From: Streptomyces palmae
GTDB lineage: Bacteria; Actinomycetota; Actinomycetes; Streptomycetales; Streptomycetaceae
Reading direction: 5' to 3'
Assembly: GCF_004684805.1 (NCBI RefSeq)
Contig: NZ_SRID01000017.1
Span: 1-41,641 of the forward strand
DNA length: 41,641 nucleotides
Shown here: positions 9,740-17,900 of the stretch, in pieces
Layout of the letters: each line of letters opens with the position of its first letter
How positions within the stretch are numbered: the first letter of the stretch is position 1
The notes under the pieces: model-generated
Told to the model about the DNA's origin: nothing
Seen by the model: only the letters and a program-made list of their open reading frames with translations
Databases searched by the model: none
Translations under genes and position numbers: made by a program

Positions 9740-10705
9740 CTACTGGTGGAACCACTCGAAGTTCCACTGCCACAGCTCCCGCGCCGCGGTCGCGTGGAAG
9801 TCGGGGAAGTCCATCGGCACCACCCCCAGGTGGGCGCTCCCCGCCCGGTGGCTGTCGAGGTAGCTCTCCAGGGTCGGCACGATCTGGTCCGCCAGGTACT
9901 TCGGCCAGGTGAAGGCGTTGTACACGCTCGGCGCGAGGCTGATGAAGTTGAGAAACAGCTTGCCGGAGCCCTGGGCGGCCAGGGCGTGGTCGAAGTGCCG
10001 CACGATCGCCGCGCGCTTGTCGTCGCTCGGGACGCTGTACTTGTCCTGGAGCTCGAACCACTCGTTGGACAGGAAGTCGTTGTCCCCACCCGGCCAGCGC
10101 AGCACCGCCCGGGACCCGGTGTAGCCCTGGAGGACCGGCACGACCCGCCCCCGGGCCTCCCCGAGCGCCGGGACGCGGTCGCCGAACCAGAACAGGTCGC
10201 CGTAGCCGCGGTTCGCCACGTAGTTCTCGAAGGTGGCGGTGAACTCGGCGTCGGACAGCTCGTGTTCGTTCTTGACGCGCATCAGCACCAGCTCCTGCGG
10301 ACGCTGCCTCAGGAACGATCGGGTCTGGTCGAGCACATCGTCGAAGGTGATGTACTGGTAGTACGCCGAGTGGTAGATCCCGAACCGCCCCGGCTGGTCC
10401 TGGAGGCGGCCGCAGCGGATGTCGAAGAACCGTATGCCGCGCTGGAGCTGCTCCGGGATCCCCATGTTCTGCGTGTGAGACCACTCCGTGCCGTTCCGTG
10501 GATCCGTGCAGCAGGTGTCGTGGGTGCCGGGGATCGTCATCCGGGCGAGGCTCGTGCCGTCCGGCAGCCGCGCCATCCACGCGTCCGGTGGTACGTCCTC
10601 CGCCCGGCCGCCCGCCGTGGCGACCCCCGCCGGACCGAGCGGCAGCGCGGTGGCCACCGTGCCCACCGCGGCCGCCCTGAGGATGCTCCTGCGCGGAATG
10701 TCCAT
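9740..10705 (-). CDS. Secreted phosphatidylinositol-specific phospholipase C-like protein (Tat)
   Basis: A 321-residue exported enzyme predicted to cleave phosphatidylinositol or a glycosyl-PI to a cyclic inositol phosphate and diacylglycerol. Residues 1-32 form a signal peptide with an RRSILR twin-arginine start and an Ala-rich core. The PI-PLC X-domain motifs follow: IPGTHDT with the first catalytic-type His62, DIRCGR with Arg97, and IYHSAY with the second His112. Length fits the Bacillus/Streptomyces single-domain family. The ATG is preceded by GGGGAGGG. The gene appears monocistronic, with at least 250 bases on either side free of solid genes. Actinobacterial membranes contain phosphatidylinositol, so host or own lipid could be the target. 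Confidence 0.88.
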   Translation of the reverse strand: MDIPRRSILRAAAVGTVATALPLGPAGVATAGGRAEDVPPDAWMARLPDGTSLARMTIPGTHDTCCTDPRNGTEWSHTQNMGIPEQLQRGIRFFDIRCGRLQDQPGRFGIYHSAYYQYITFDDVLDQTRSFLRQRPQELVLMRVKNEHELSDAEFTATFENYVANRGYGDLFWFGDRVPALGEARGRVVPVLQGYTGSRAVLRWPGGDNDFLSNEWFELQDKYSVPSDDKRAAIVRHFDHALAAQGSGKLFLNFISLAPSVYNAFTWPKYLADQIVPTLESYLDSHRAGSAHLGVVPMDFPDFHATAARELWQWNFEWFHQ

Positions 10706-11004
10706 GCCGTACGCCCTCCCCGATCCCTACGCCGTCACCGGTCGCACATCGTCGCCGTACGCCGTCGCGAGCCCCACGGTGTCGCGCCGGGCGGAACGCT
10801 ACTCGCCCGGACGTGATGTGACACCGCGTCAATCAAGCCTCTGTGCCGCGCGGGCCCGCCTCGTCGCCGGTCGCCCAGGAGGCGCTGTTCCCGGCATCCA
10901 GCGCTGTTGCGATCACCTGCCCGGCCGGCGGGGGCTTGGTCGCGAACGGCGGCGCGAGAACGCGGAGTCACGCCGGAGTGCTGACGGAGGTACTGCTCGA
11001 CTTG
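10706..11004. other. Intergenic stretch, no gene seen
   Basis: From the PI-PLC-like start to the glycosyltransferase remnant I see no convincing gene on either strand. The first bases hold the PI-PLC ribosome site, and its promoter should lie here. Open frames covering this stretch have no family signature outside the remnant at 11005-11115, and no short peptide gene is supported. Confidence 0.5.
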
Positions 11005-11115
11005 CTCACGCCCGCCCATCGAGGGGCCGATGAAGTGAGAACGTTCGTCGAAGGCGTCAGCGGCCGGCTGGAACGCTCGCGGGACGAACACGAGGTGGAG
11101 CCCGTCCGCCATCGC
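11005..11115 (-). pseudogene. Remnant of a macrolide-type (GT1/MGT) glycosyltransferase
   Basis: On the minus strand a 37-codon stretch reads ADGLHLVFVPRAFQPAADAF then DERSHFIGPSMGGRE. This closely resembles the block LVFVPRAFQ...DTFDDR..FVGP found in the middle of macrolide glycosyltransferases such as OleD and MGT. On both sides the match stops: the acceptor domain before it and the UDP-sugar domain after it are missing. Only about 10% of a normal gene of some 400 codons is left. It lies between the PI-PLC-like gene and the oxygenase operon and suggests an old glycosyltransferase gene was deleted here. Confidence 0.55.
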
Positions 11116-11254
11116 CATGGTCTCGGCGACACACCCACCCGGGGCCGCGCGCCGGCCGCATCGCAGGACGCTCTTTCCGCCATCCGGTTCATCTCGGCGC
11201 GCACTGCCGATGGCCTCCGCGTCATGGAGGGGCGATTCTCGTACGCTCGCGCCC

Positions 11255-11905
11255 ATGCGACCCCAGAGCGTCGACACCAGACAGCCCCGGTTCAGGACGC
11301 GCCATGTCGCACTGGTGCGAGAATTCCTGTCGATTCCCGAATGCGGCGAGATCATCCGCGCCATGGACCAGGCCCCGAAGGAACCGGCGCAGGTGGTGCG
11401 TGCCGGGGAATCGATCCTGGACGAGTCGCTGCGGTTCTGCTCCGACCACCATCTTCCCGAGGAGCTCCAGCGCTCCGTCGGTGAGCGGATGACCTCCTAC
11501 TTCGACGACCACCGGGCAGAGTTCGACTCCGACGCGGACTACCTGTACGGCCCCTATTTCATGTCCTATGAGAAGGGGAGCTATTTCCGTGCGCACCGTG
11601 ATGTCGCCAACCACAGAGACGATCCGCCGCGGCTGGCCGCACACCGCTGGTCGCTCCTGCTCTACCTCAACGGGCGGGATCCCGCGGGGCCGCTGCCCGC
11701 GTTCGACGGCGGCGCGCTCACGCTCTACGAGACCGACCCGGGCCTACCCGACCGCCGGGTGGTGATCGTGCCGGAGCCCGGAACGCTGGTGCTCTTCCGG
11801 GCCTTCCTGATGCACGAGGTGGCAACCGTGCTCGACGGCACCCGGTACGCGGTGGCGGGCTGGATGTCCCGTGCGGGCTCGTCGCCCCTGGGAGGTGCGC
11901 GATGA
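11255..11905 (+). CDS. Prolyl-4-hydroxylase-like 2-oxoglutarate/Fe(II) dioxygenase
   Basis: A 216-residue enzyme predicted to hydroxylate a side chain using 2-oxoglutarate, O2 and Fe(II). The double-stranded beta-helix signature is complete: H114-R-D116 in SYFRAHRDVAN, distal His187 in FLMHEVATVL, and Arg197 (DGTRYAV) to hold 2-oxoglutarate. GPYFMSYEKGSYFRAH is the P4Hc-type lead-in. The ATG at 11255 gives the compact family length; an in-frame extension to 11117 has an unnatural composition. It is the first gene of a three-gene operon, with its stop overlapping the next ATG (ATGA). The partnership with a GalNAc-transferase-like enzyme suggests the product hydroxyl is glycosylated. The substrate is unknown. 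Confidence 0.85.
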   Translation: MRPQSVDTRQPRFRTRHVALVREFLSIPECGEIIRAMDQAPKEPAQVVRAGESILDESLRFCSDHHLPEELQRSVGERMTSYFDDHRAEFDSDADYLYGPYFMSYEKGSYFRAHRDVANHRDDPPRLAAHRWSLLLYLNGRDPAGPLPAFDGGALTLYETDPGLPDRRVVIVPEPGTLVLFRAFLMHEVATVLDGTRYAVAGWMSRAGSSPLGGAR

Positions 11906-12651
11906 CCTACCACGCTCCGGTGAACGAGTCGGTCCGGATCGGGGTGACCAGGGAGCCGTCCGCCGTGACGAGGGCGGCTCTGGCCCGGTTCTGCCGCCTC
12001 AACGGGTACCCGCACCTCTATGCCGAGGTGCTGGATCCCCTGCTGGCCGGCCAGGGCCTCGTACTGGCGCTGGCGACGCGGGAGAGGCCGTGGCCGCCCC
12101 AGGGGATCGGTTCGCAGACGGTCGAGGCCGTCGGCATCGCGATGATCGGCACCGAGGACCGGGCCCATCTCACCCCGGTTCTCACCGATGTCGGAAACGC
12201 CACCAACATCGGTGTCGCCGGGGCCGTGTCCAAGGAACTCCTGGAGTACCTGCGCGACCAGGGCGTGCCCAGCGTCGGATACCTCGTCCGGCAGGGGGAC
12301 CGTGCTCTCGAGCGCGTACTCGAGCAGGTGGGATTCGCCGAATCCGACCTCCAGTCGGCCACCGACTACGCGGAGTACCTGGAGTACGCCGCGACGCCGG
12401 GCACCGTGCTCGAAGCCCTGGGGCTGGACCGTCTGAGGCTCGGAGACATCCTGTCGCTCAATCTGGACGGGCGGGAACTCGATCGCCTGAGCGCGTACCA
12501 TTTCGCGCTGAGTGCCGGTCTGGCGCCTTATCTGTGCGACTCGCTCCGGCACTCCGCGCTCCTCCCCGGCCTGATCGACCTGGTCGCCACGCTGCCGCCC
12601 GGTGGCGTTCCGCCCGGTACTCCCGGTCCGCCGGCCGAACAGCCCGAATGA
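11902..12651 (+). CDS. GNAT-like acyltransferase-fold protein
   Basis: A 249-residue protein with no perfect family match that I can name. Residues about 95-150 look like a GNAT core: a variable strand, then AGAVSKELLEYLRDQG as the acyl-CoA-loop and helix region, then SVGYLVRQGDRALERVLEQVGF, the usual GNAT closing helix and strand. The usual Q/RxxGxG/A loop is degenerate (VGNATNIGVAGAVS), so activity is uncertain. The C-terminal 90 residues are a helical extension with a Pro-rich tail. It is embedded by 4-base overlaps between the hydroxylase and the glycosyltransferase, so all three are made together. It may modify the same substrate or act as an adaptor. Confidence 0.6.
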   Translation: MTYHAPVNESVRIGVTREPSAVTRAALARFCRLNGYPHLYAEVLDPLLAGQGLVLALATRERPWPPQGIGSQTVEAVGIAMIGTEDRAHLTPVLTDVGNATNIGVAGAVSKELLEYLRDQGVPSVGYLVRQGDRALERVLEQVGFAESDLQSATDYAEYLEYAATPGTVLEALGLDRLRLGDILSLNLDGRELDRLSAYHFALSAGLAPYLCDSLRHSALLPGLIDLVATLPPGGVPPGTPGPPAEQPE

Positions 12652-13547
12652 TGCCGGAGAGCCGGCCGCGGCCGGCTGCCGTGTCCTTGGTCGTACCGAG
12701 CCTGGACGAGGGCGCGGAGCTTCACGAGACGCTGCGCTCCGTCTACTCCGGATCGGTGGTGCCGGCCGAGACCATCGTCGTCGACGACGGGGGAGCGGAC
12801 GGCAGCTGTGCCGCCCTGGCGCGGGGCGAGTGGCGGGACCGGGGCGTCCTCGTGCACCGCATCGAGCGCAGCGGGGTGGCGGCGGCGCGCAATGCGGGCG
12901 CCGGTCTCGCGAAGAGTCCGTACCTGGTCTTCCTGGACGCGCACTGCCGGTTGGAGGAGGACTGCCTCGCGCGCCTGGGGGACGCGCTGACCGCCCGGCC
13001 CGACGCCGTGCTGGCTCCCGCCGTCCGTGACTTCGGCGGCAGCGCGTACGGATGCGGCGCGCGTCTGATCGATGCCGAACTGCGGGTGCGCTGGCTGCCG
13101 CCGCGAGCGGACGGCGCCTTCTCTCCCCTGCCCGTCGCGCCAGGAGGGTGCCTGGCGCTGAGCCGGGCGGCGTTCGACCGCCTCGGGGGCTTCGGCGCCT
13201 TTCGCGAGCTCGGGTTGGAGGACGTCGATCTCAGCCTGCGGGCATGGCGTGCCGGCGTCGACGTCGTGGCCGTCCCGTCAGCGCGGCTGGCACACCGCTT
13301 CCGCCCCCAGCCGCCCTACCGCCTCGGCGCCGCGAGCCGCGCGTACAACCTGGCGCGGGTCGCGCTGGTCCACTTCGACGGTCGGCGCCGCGAGGAATGC
13401 CTGCGCAAGGTCATCGGTACCCCGAGGGCCGCCGGTGTCCTGGTGGACGCGTTCACCGGCGACTGGGAGCAGCACAGGGACAGGCTGGCCGCGACGAGTT
13501 CGAGGACGGTGGAGGCGTTCTTCGATCGCTTCGGCGACTGGCGGTGA
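12648..13547 (+). CDS. GT-A glycosyltransferase with polypeptide GalNAc-transferase-like motifs
   Basis: A 299-residue GT-A fold enzyme. The N-terminus has a GT2 nucleotide-sugar strand (AVSLVVPSLDEGAELHETL) and VVDDGG. The metal-binding site reads VFLDAHCRLEEDCL (Asp97, His99): a DxH with DAHC, the pattern of family GT27 polypeptide GalNAc-transferases, in place of DxD. The acceptor-side block LEDVDLSLRAWRAG, then VPSARLAHRFRPQPPY, parallels the GT27 E(N/D)xxxSxRxWxCG...P...HxFR...PY region. There is no lectin domain and no membrane segment, so it works in the cytoplasm. The start is one of two tandem ATGs; the first overlaps the upstream stop. With the hydroxylase it suggests O-glycosylation of a hydroxylated peptide. 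Ordinary GT2 chemistry on a small molecule is the alternative. Confidence 0.82.
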   Translation: MMPESRPRPAAVSLVVPSLDEGAELHETLRSVYSGSVVPAETIVVDDGGADGSCAALARGEWRDRGVLVHRIERSGVAAARNAGAGLAKSPYLVFLDAHCRLEEDCLARLGDALTARPDAVLAPAVRDFGGSAYGCGARLIDAELRVRWLPPRADGAFSPLPVAPGGCLALSRAAFDRLGGFGAFRELGLEDVDLSLRAWRAGVDVVAVPSARLAHRFRPQPPYRLGAASRAYNLARVALVHFDGRRREECLRKVIGTPRAAGVLVDAFTGDWEQHRDRLAATSSRTVEAFFDRFGDWR

Positions 13548-13566
13548 GCCCGTACGGCCCCGGCCC

Positions 13567-14493
13567 TCACTCGGCCTTTCTGAACACCTCGGACATCGCG
13601 TCCCCCGTGTCGTGTGCCAGCAGGCCCGCTGACTCCGGCGCCAGCAGGCCGACCCGGGCGGCCAGTTCCCGGCCGTGCACGTCGACGGCGGCCTCGATGA
13701 GGCCCGCGAGCGCCTCCAGGGCGGTGCGGGCGCGGGCCCGGGCCACGGCCGCGCAGCCGAGGGCGACCGGTGCGGCCGGCCACCACCAGCAGGCGAGCAG
13801 GGCGTAGGCGAGGCCCCAGGCGGCCAGGCGGGCGGCGGCGCCGAAGGATTCCTGGGCCGACTGGATCTGGCGTACGGCGGGTTCGGGGAGGAGCAGCCAC
13901 AGCCGCGGCCAGAGGGCGGCCAGGTCCACTCCGTAGGCCGCCTCGACCCGGTCGGCCGTCGCCTGCATGCGATCGCCGTACCAGGTGGGGCGGGCCGGTT
14001 CGCGCAGTGCGATCCGGTCGCGGGCCTCGGTGAGGGTCTGGATCCGCACCAGTGTGCCGCGCGGGACCAGTACCGCACCGTCGGGCCCGGTACCCGTCCG
14101 CTGGGCCTGGCCGACGGCCTCGTCGAGCCGCCTGTCCCGCTCCTTCCATCTGCGGGCGCGGCGGGCGGTGAGGGCGCGCGAGAGCGGGTCCCGGCCGAAG
14201 CGCAGCCAGTACCACTCGATCGCGCTGCCGAGGAACTGCGCGGCGAGTGAGGCCGCGCTCGCGGCGAGCAGGACGAGGGCGACCAGGAGCGCGGCGGTGC
14301 CGGTGCGGTCGAGGGCGGGGTGGGCGGCGAGGTCGTCCATGGTGGTGCGCAGCCGGTCGGCGTCGTGCCAGTGGCGGTGGCCCGTGGTGGTGCCGACGGC
14401 CGCGGCGGCGAGGAACAGAGCGCCTGGGAGGACCAGCAGGTTCAGCCAGCGTTCGGTGAGTTTGCCGCCCAGGGTGGCGAGAAGGGGGTTCAT
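13567..14493 (-). CDS. Three-helix membrane protein next to a CHAT protease
   Basis: A 308-residue integral membrane protein with helices at about 16-35, 66-88 and 221-252. Between helices 2 and 3 is a cytosolic domain of about 130 residues rich in Arg and Glu, with the block RPTWYGDRMQATADRVEAAY followed by DLAALWPRLWLLLPE. I recall similar blocks in Streptomyces membrane proteins beside CHAT or vWA genes. The C-terminal 55 residues are helical and soluble. The ATG at 14493 lies 10 bases after the stop of the small Cys-motif gene, so the two form an operon, divergent from the TPR-CHAT gene. It is a candidate membrane effector or anchor; that role is inferred only from context. Confidence 0.8.
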   Translation of the reverse strand: MNPLLATLGGKLTERWLNLLVLPGALFLAAAAVGTTTGHRHWHDADRLRTTMDDLAAHPALDRTGTAALLVALVLLAASAASLAAQFLGSAIEWYWLRFGRDPLSRALTARRARRWKERDRRLDEAVGQAQRTGTGPDGAVLVPRGTLVRIQTLTEARDRIALREPARPTWYGDRMQATADRVEAAYGVDLAALWPRLWLLLPEPAVRQIQSAQESFGAAARLAAWGLAYALLACWWWPAAPVALGCAAVARARARTALEALAGLIEAAVDVHGRELAARVGLLAPESAGLLAHDTGDAMSEVFRKAE

Positions 14494-14503
14494 CGGAACC
14501 GGG

Positions 14504-14896
14504 TCACCGGGCGGCGCCCAGCCGGCCCTTGCGCATGCGGGTGCCGTTGATCGCGCAGTGCGGGGCGGGGAGCAGGTCGCGGGCCCGTTCGAGGCGGGGG
14601 CATGGGGTGGGTCCCGGACACACGGCCACCTTGAGGTGGGGCGCGATGCCGGGGGCCGTCCCGCCCCGGGACTCGTTGACCAGCCCGCGGGCGTCCCCGG
14701 CCTGGCGCAGGGCCGTGTCCAGAGCCCGGTAGCAGCTCGCGAGTTCCTCGGTGTCCGCACCCGACCGCAGCAGGTCACGCGCGCGCTCGGCCGCCTCCCG
14801 GACCCCGGGCCGGCGCAGGTCCTCCGGCGAGCCGAGCAGGGCGCACAGCGCCGCCGCCCGATGGTCGGGTCCCGGGGCGTCGGCAGCCGCTGTCAT
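14504..14896 (-). CDS. Small helical protein with C-terminal Cys motif, CHAT-associated
   Basis: A 130-residue protein. Residues about 12-75 look all-helical (VREAAERARDLLRSGADTEE then LASCYRALDTALRQAG). A flexible Gly/Pro segment leads to a C-terminal Cys-containing module: VCPGPTPCPRLERARDLL with Cys93 and Cys99, then PHC (Cys114) and INGTRMRKGRL. CX5C followed by a third Cys resembles a small zinc-ribbon-like element, but a fourth ligand is not evident. The ATG start lacks a ribosome site, so it may be leaderless. It is first in an operon with the membrane protein and divergent by 81 bases from the TPR-CHAT protease, making it a candidate substrate or adaptor of that protease. Confidence 0.68.
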   Translation of the reverse strand: MTAAADAPGPDHRAAALCALLGSPEDLRRPGVREAAERARDLLRSGADTEELASCYRALDTALRQAGDARGLVNESRGGTAPGIAPHLKVAVCPGPTPCPRLERARDLLPAPHCAINGTRMRKGRLGAAR

Positions 14897-14935
14897 GGAC
14901 CAAGTGTGCCTGACGCGGGCAGAGTTGAGCAGGGG

Positions 14936-14951
14936 CCGAGGTGCCCCTCGG
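14936..14951. promoter_or_regulatory. Inverted repeat in the divergent CHAT promoter region
   Basis: CCGAGG-TGCC-CCTCGG, perfect 6-bp arms, lies 27-42 bases upstream of the CHAT GTG inside the 81-base divergent gap. It could be an operator controlling both directions or a leader hairpin. High GC makes chance repeats of this size common. Confidence 0.3.
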
Positions 14952-14977
14952 GGCCGGCGGCAGGGAGGGGCGACGGG

Positions 14978-17900
14978 GTGAGGTACGACCGGGACGGGTT
15001 CCTGGGGGCGATCCGCGCGCGCCTCGAACGGGCCGGGACGGCGGGCGGCGGCGTGGACGGGGGCGTGGTGTGCGGCCCCGCAGCGGACGCGGAACTCCGG
15101 GGACTGCTGCGGACCGCCGACCCGAGGACCGACATGGAGGCCCGGCACGCGGCCGGCTGGCTGTGCGTGGCCCGTGCGATGGCCGGCCCCGCGGATCTCG
15201 GCAGTGTCCACGGGAGCATGGCCGGCACGCTGCTCTTCCCGGTGTGGGTCGCCGATCCGGGCCTGGTCCCCCCGGAGCTGGCGGAACGCTACGCGACCGC
15301 CGACCCCGCCACGCGCCCCGACCCGGCGAACGCGGACGGTCCCGCCGAGTGGTCGGCCCTGTGCGCCGCGTTCGAGATCGCCGCCCAGGGGCGCCGGCAC
15401 ACCCCGCCGCCGGACGCCACCGAAGACGTCCGGCGGCTCCATGAACTGGCCGCGAGCTTCGACACCCGGGCACTCTCGTACGAGGCCCGGCTCGCCAGTG
15501 CGGTCGGCTGCGGCAGCCTCGCCGTCCTCGCGACGCCGGAGTACGACCCGCGGTACGCGGACCGGCGCGCGGCACTGTCCAGCGCGCTGGCCCGCGCCGG
15601 GATGACCTGGCCCTTCGGGGACCTGTCCGGTGACGGGGCGGCCGGCGGCGAGGCCGCCGATCCGGTCCGGCTCGCCCACCGCGCCCTCAAGGCGATCCCG
15701 GCCGACTCGCCCGAGCGGCTGGTGGCCCTCGAAGCCCTGGGCGGCCGGCTCCTGGACCGCTACCTGCGGTCGTACGACCCGGAGGACCTGCACGAGGCGG
15801 TCGGCATCGCCCGTGACGTACTGGACCAACTGCCGCCCGGCAGCCCGCGGACGGCCCGCTGCCTCAGCACCCTGGGGCGCGGCCTGACGCTGCTGCGGCA
15901 GCGGGAGGGCGCCACCCCCGAGGAGTGCGACGAGCTCGTGGACCTGTGCCGCCGAGCACGTCACGGCAGCTCGCAGGGGCCCGCGGCGGGCGGCTACGAC
16001 CTGGGCATGGCCCTCGTACTGCGGGCCCAGCACACCGGCCGGGTCGAGGACCTGCACGAGGCGGTCGCCGTGCTGGCCGAGGCGCTCCCGGCGGCCAGGC
16101 ATCCCGGTGAGAGCGCGGCCCTGCGCAATGCCCTGGGCAACGCCCTGCGCGCCCGCTCCCTCGCGACCGGCGCCCCGGCCGATCTGGACGCGGCGCGCCA
16201 CCTCACCGACCCGGCCACCGCCTCCCCGGGGGTGGCGGACGACCCGCGACCCCCGCTCCTCGCCCACGCGATGACCCTGTTCAGCCGCTACACCCGCGAC
16301 CCCGAAGCGAACCGGGCGGACCTGGACGAGGCGGTGCGCCGGCTGCGGCAGGCCGAGCCGCGGATACCGCCGGGCCACCCGGAGCGTCCCGCGGTGCTCA
16401 ACGCCCTCGGCCTGGCGCTGACCGCCCGCCACCAGCGCACGGGGGACCCGGAGGTGTTGAACGAGGCGGTGCGAGCCCATCGGGAGGCGGTGGCGCTCAC
16501 CCCCGAAGGGCATGAGGTGCTCAAGCTGCGGCTGCTCAACCTCGGCACGGCGCTGGGGCTGCGCCACCAGCTGACCGAGGACGGCGAGGACCTGCGGGGG
16601 TCCCTGGAGTGCCGGCACCGGGCCGCCGCGCTGCCCGGCCTCGGCCGCGCCCACCAGGCGGCGCTGCTGAGCTCGACGGGGATCATCCTGGTCCAGGGCA
16701 TCGAACGCGCAACCGATCCGGACGCCCGGATCGAGGAGGCGGTACGGATCCTGCGGGAGGCGCTCGCCCTCACCCCCGAGGACGACCCGCGGCTGCCCCG
16801 CCGCCGCCACAACCTCGCCATCGCCCTGCTGGCCCGCCACGGTCGCACCCGGCGGTCCGGCGACGCCCGCGAGGCGCGCCAACTGGCCGACGCGGTGGTC
16901 GCGGAGCTGCCCGCCGACTCGCCGGAGCTGCCGGGCGCCCTGATGGCGGCGGCGCGGGTACGGCTCGCCGGCCCCCTCGCCCCGCTGTCCTCGACCGCCC
17001 GGGACGAGGCGCTCGCGCTCTTCCGCCGGGCGGTCGCGGCCACCCCGCCCGGCCACCCCAAGCGGACATCTCGCCTGACGATGCTCGGTGCCGTGCTCTA
17101 CGACCGGGGCCTTGGCCGCCGTCGTCGCGGAGCCGATCCGGACGAGGCGGCAACCGTGTTCCGGGCGGCGGCCCTGGAGCGGCAGTGCGCGCCCTCCACG
17201 CGTCTGGAGGCGGCATGGCTGTGGGGTGACGTCCGGGCCCAGCTGGGCGACTGGGACGGCGCCCTGGACGGCTATGTGCTCGCTGTCGACCTGCTGCACT
17301 CCGTGGCGCCGCGCCATCTCGTCCGCGAGGACCAGGAGTTCCTGCTGGGCCGGTCCGTCGGACTGGGGGCCGCGGCGGCGGCCTGCGCGGTGCGCTGCGG
17401 CCGGCCGGGGCTCGCGGTCGGCCTGCTCGAAGCGGCCAGGGGCGTCATCCTCTCCCACGCCTTCGACGCCGACAGCGACCTGACGCGGCTCCGGGAGAGC
17501 GCCCCGGACCTCGCCGACCGCTTCGAGGAACTCCGGGACGCCCTCGACACCGCGACCGGCACCCGGGAACTCCTCGAGGAAGGACCGCCCGACCCCCACA
17601 CCCGCGCCGATCTGCGGCAGCGCCTGGCCGCCGAGTGGCGGGAGCTCACGGACCGGATCCGCGCCGAACACCCCGAGCTGGACCTGCTGCGCCCGGTGCG
17701 GGAGTGGGACCGGCGCGAGCTGTGCGCGACCGCCGCGGCGGGCCCGGTGGTCCTGGTCAACCTCTCGCCGTACGGCAGCGACGCGCTGGTGGTCACCGAG
17801 CACTCCATCGACGCCGTACCACTCCCCGGGCTGGACCCGCGGACGACGGCTGCCCGCCGGCAGGCCTTCCAGGAGGCGTTGGTCCGCATCGAGACCCCCG

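Noticed and set aside
10706..11254. Search for a peptide precursor gene ahead of the hydroxylase operon
   Set aside because: No short frame with a ribosome site and leader-like sequence. The plus-strand frame at 10981-11200 is the shadow of the glycosyltransferase remnant.
13967..14977. N-terminal extension of the TPR-CHAT frame
   Set aside because: It runs antisense through two convincing minus-strand genes and is compositionally unnatural. GTG 14978 with a good ribosome site is preferred.
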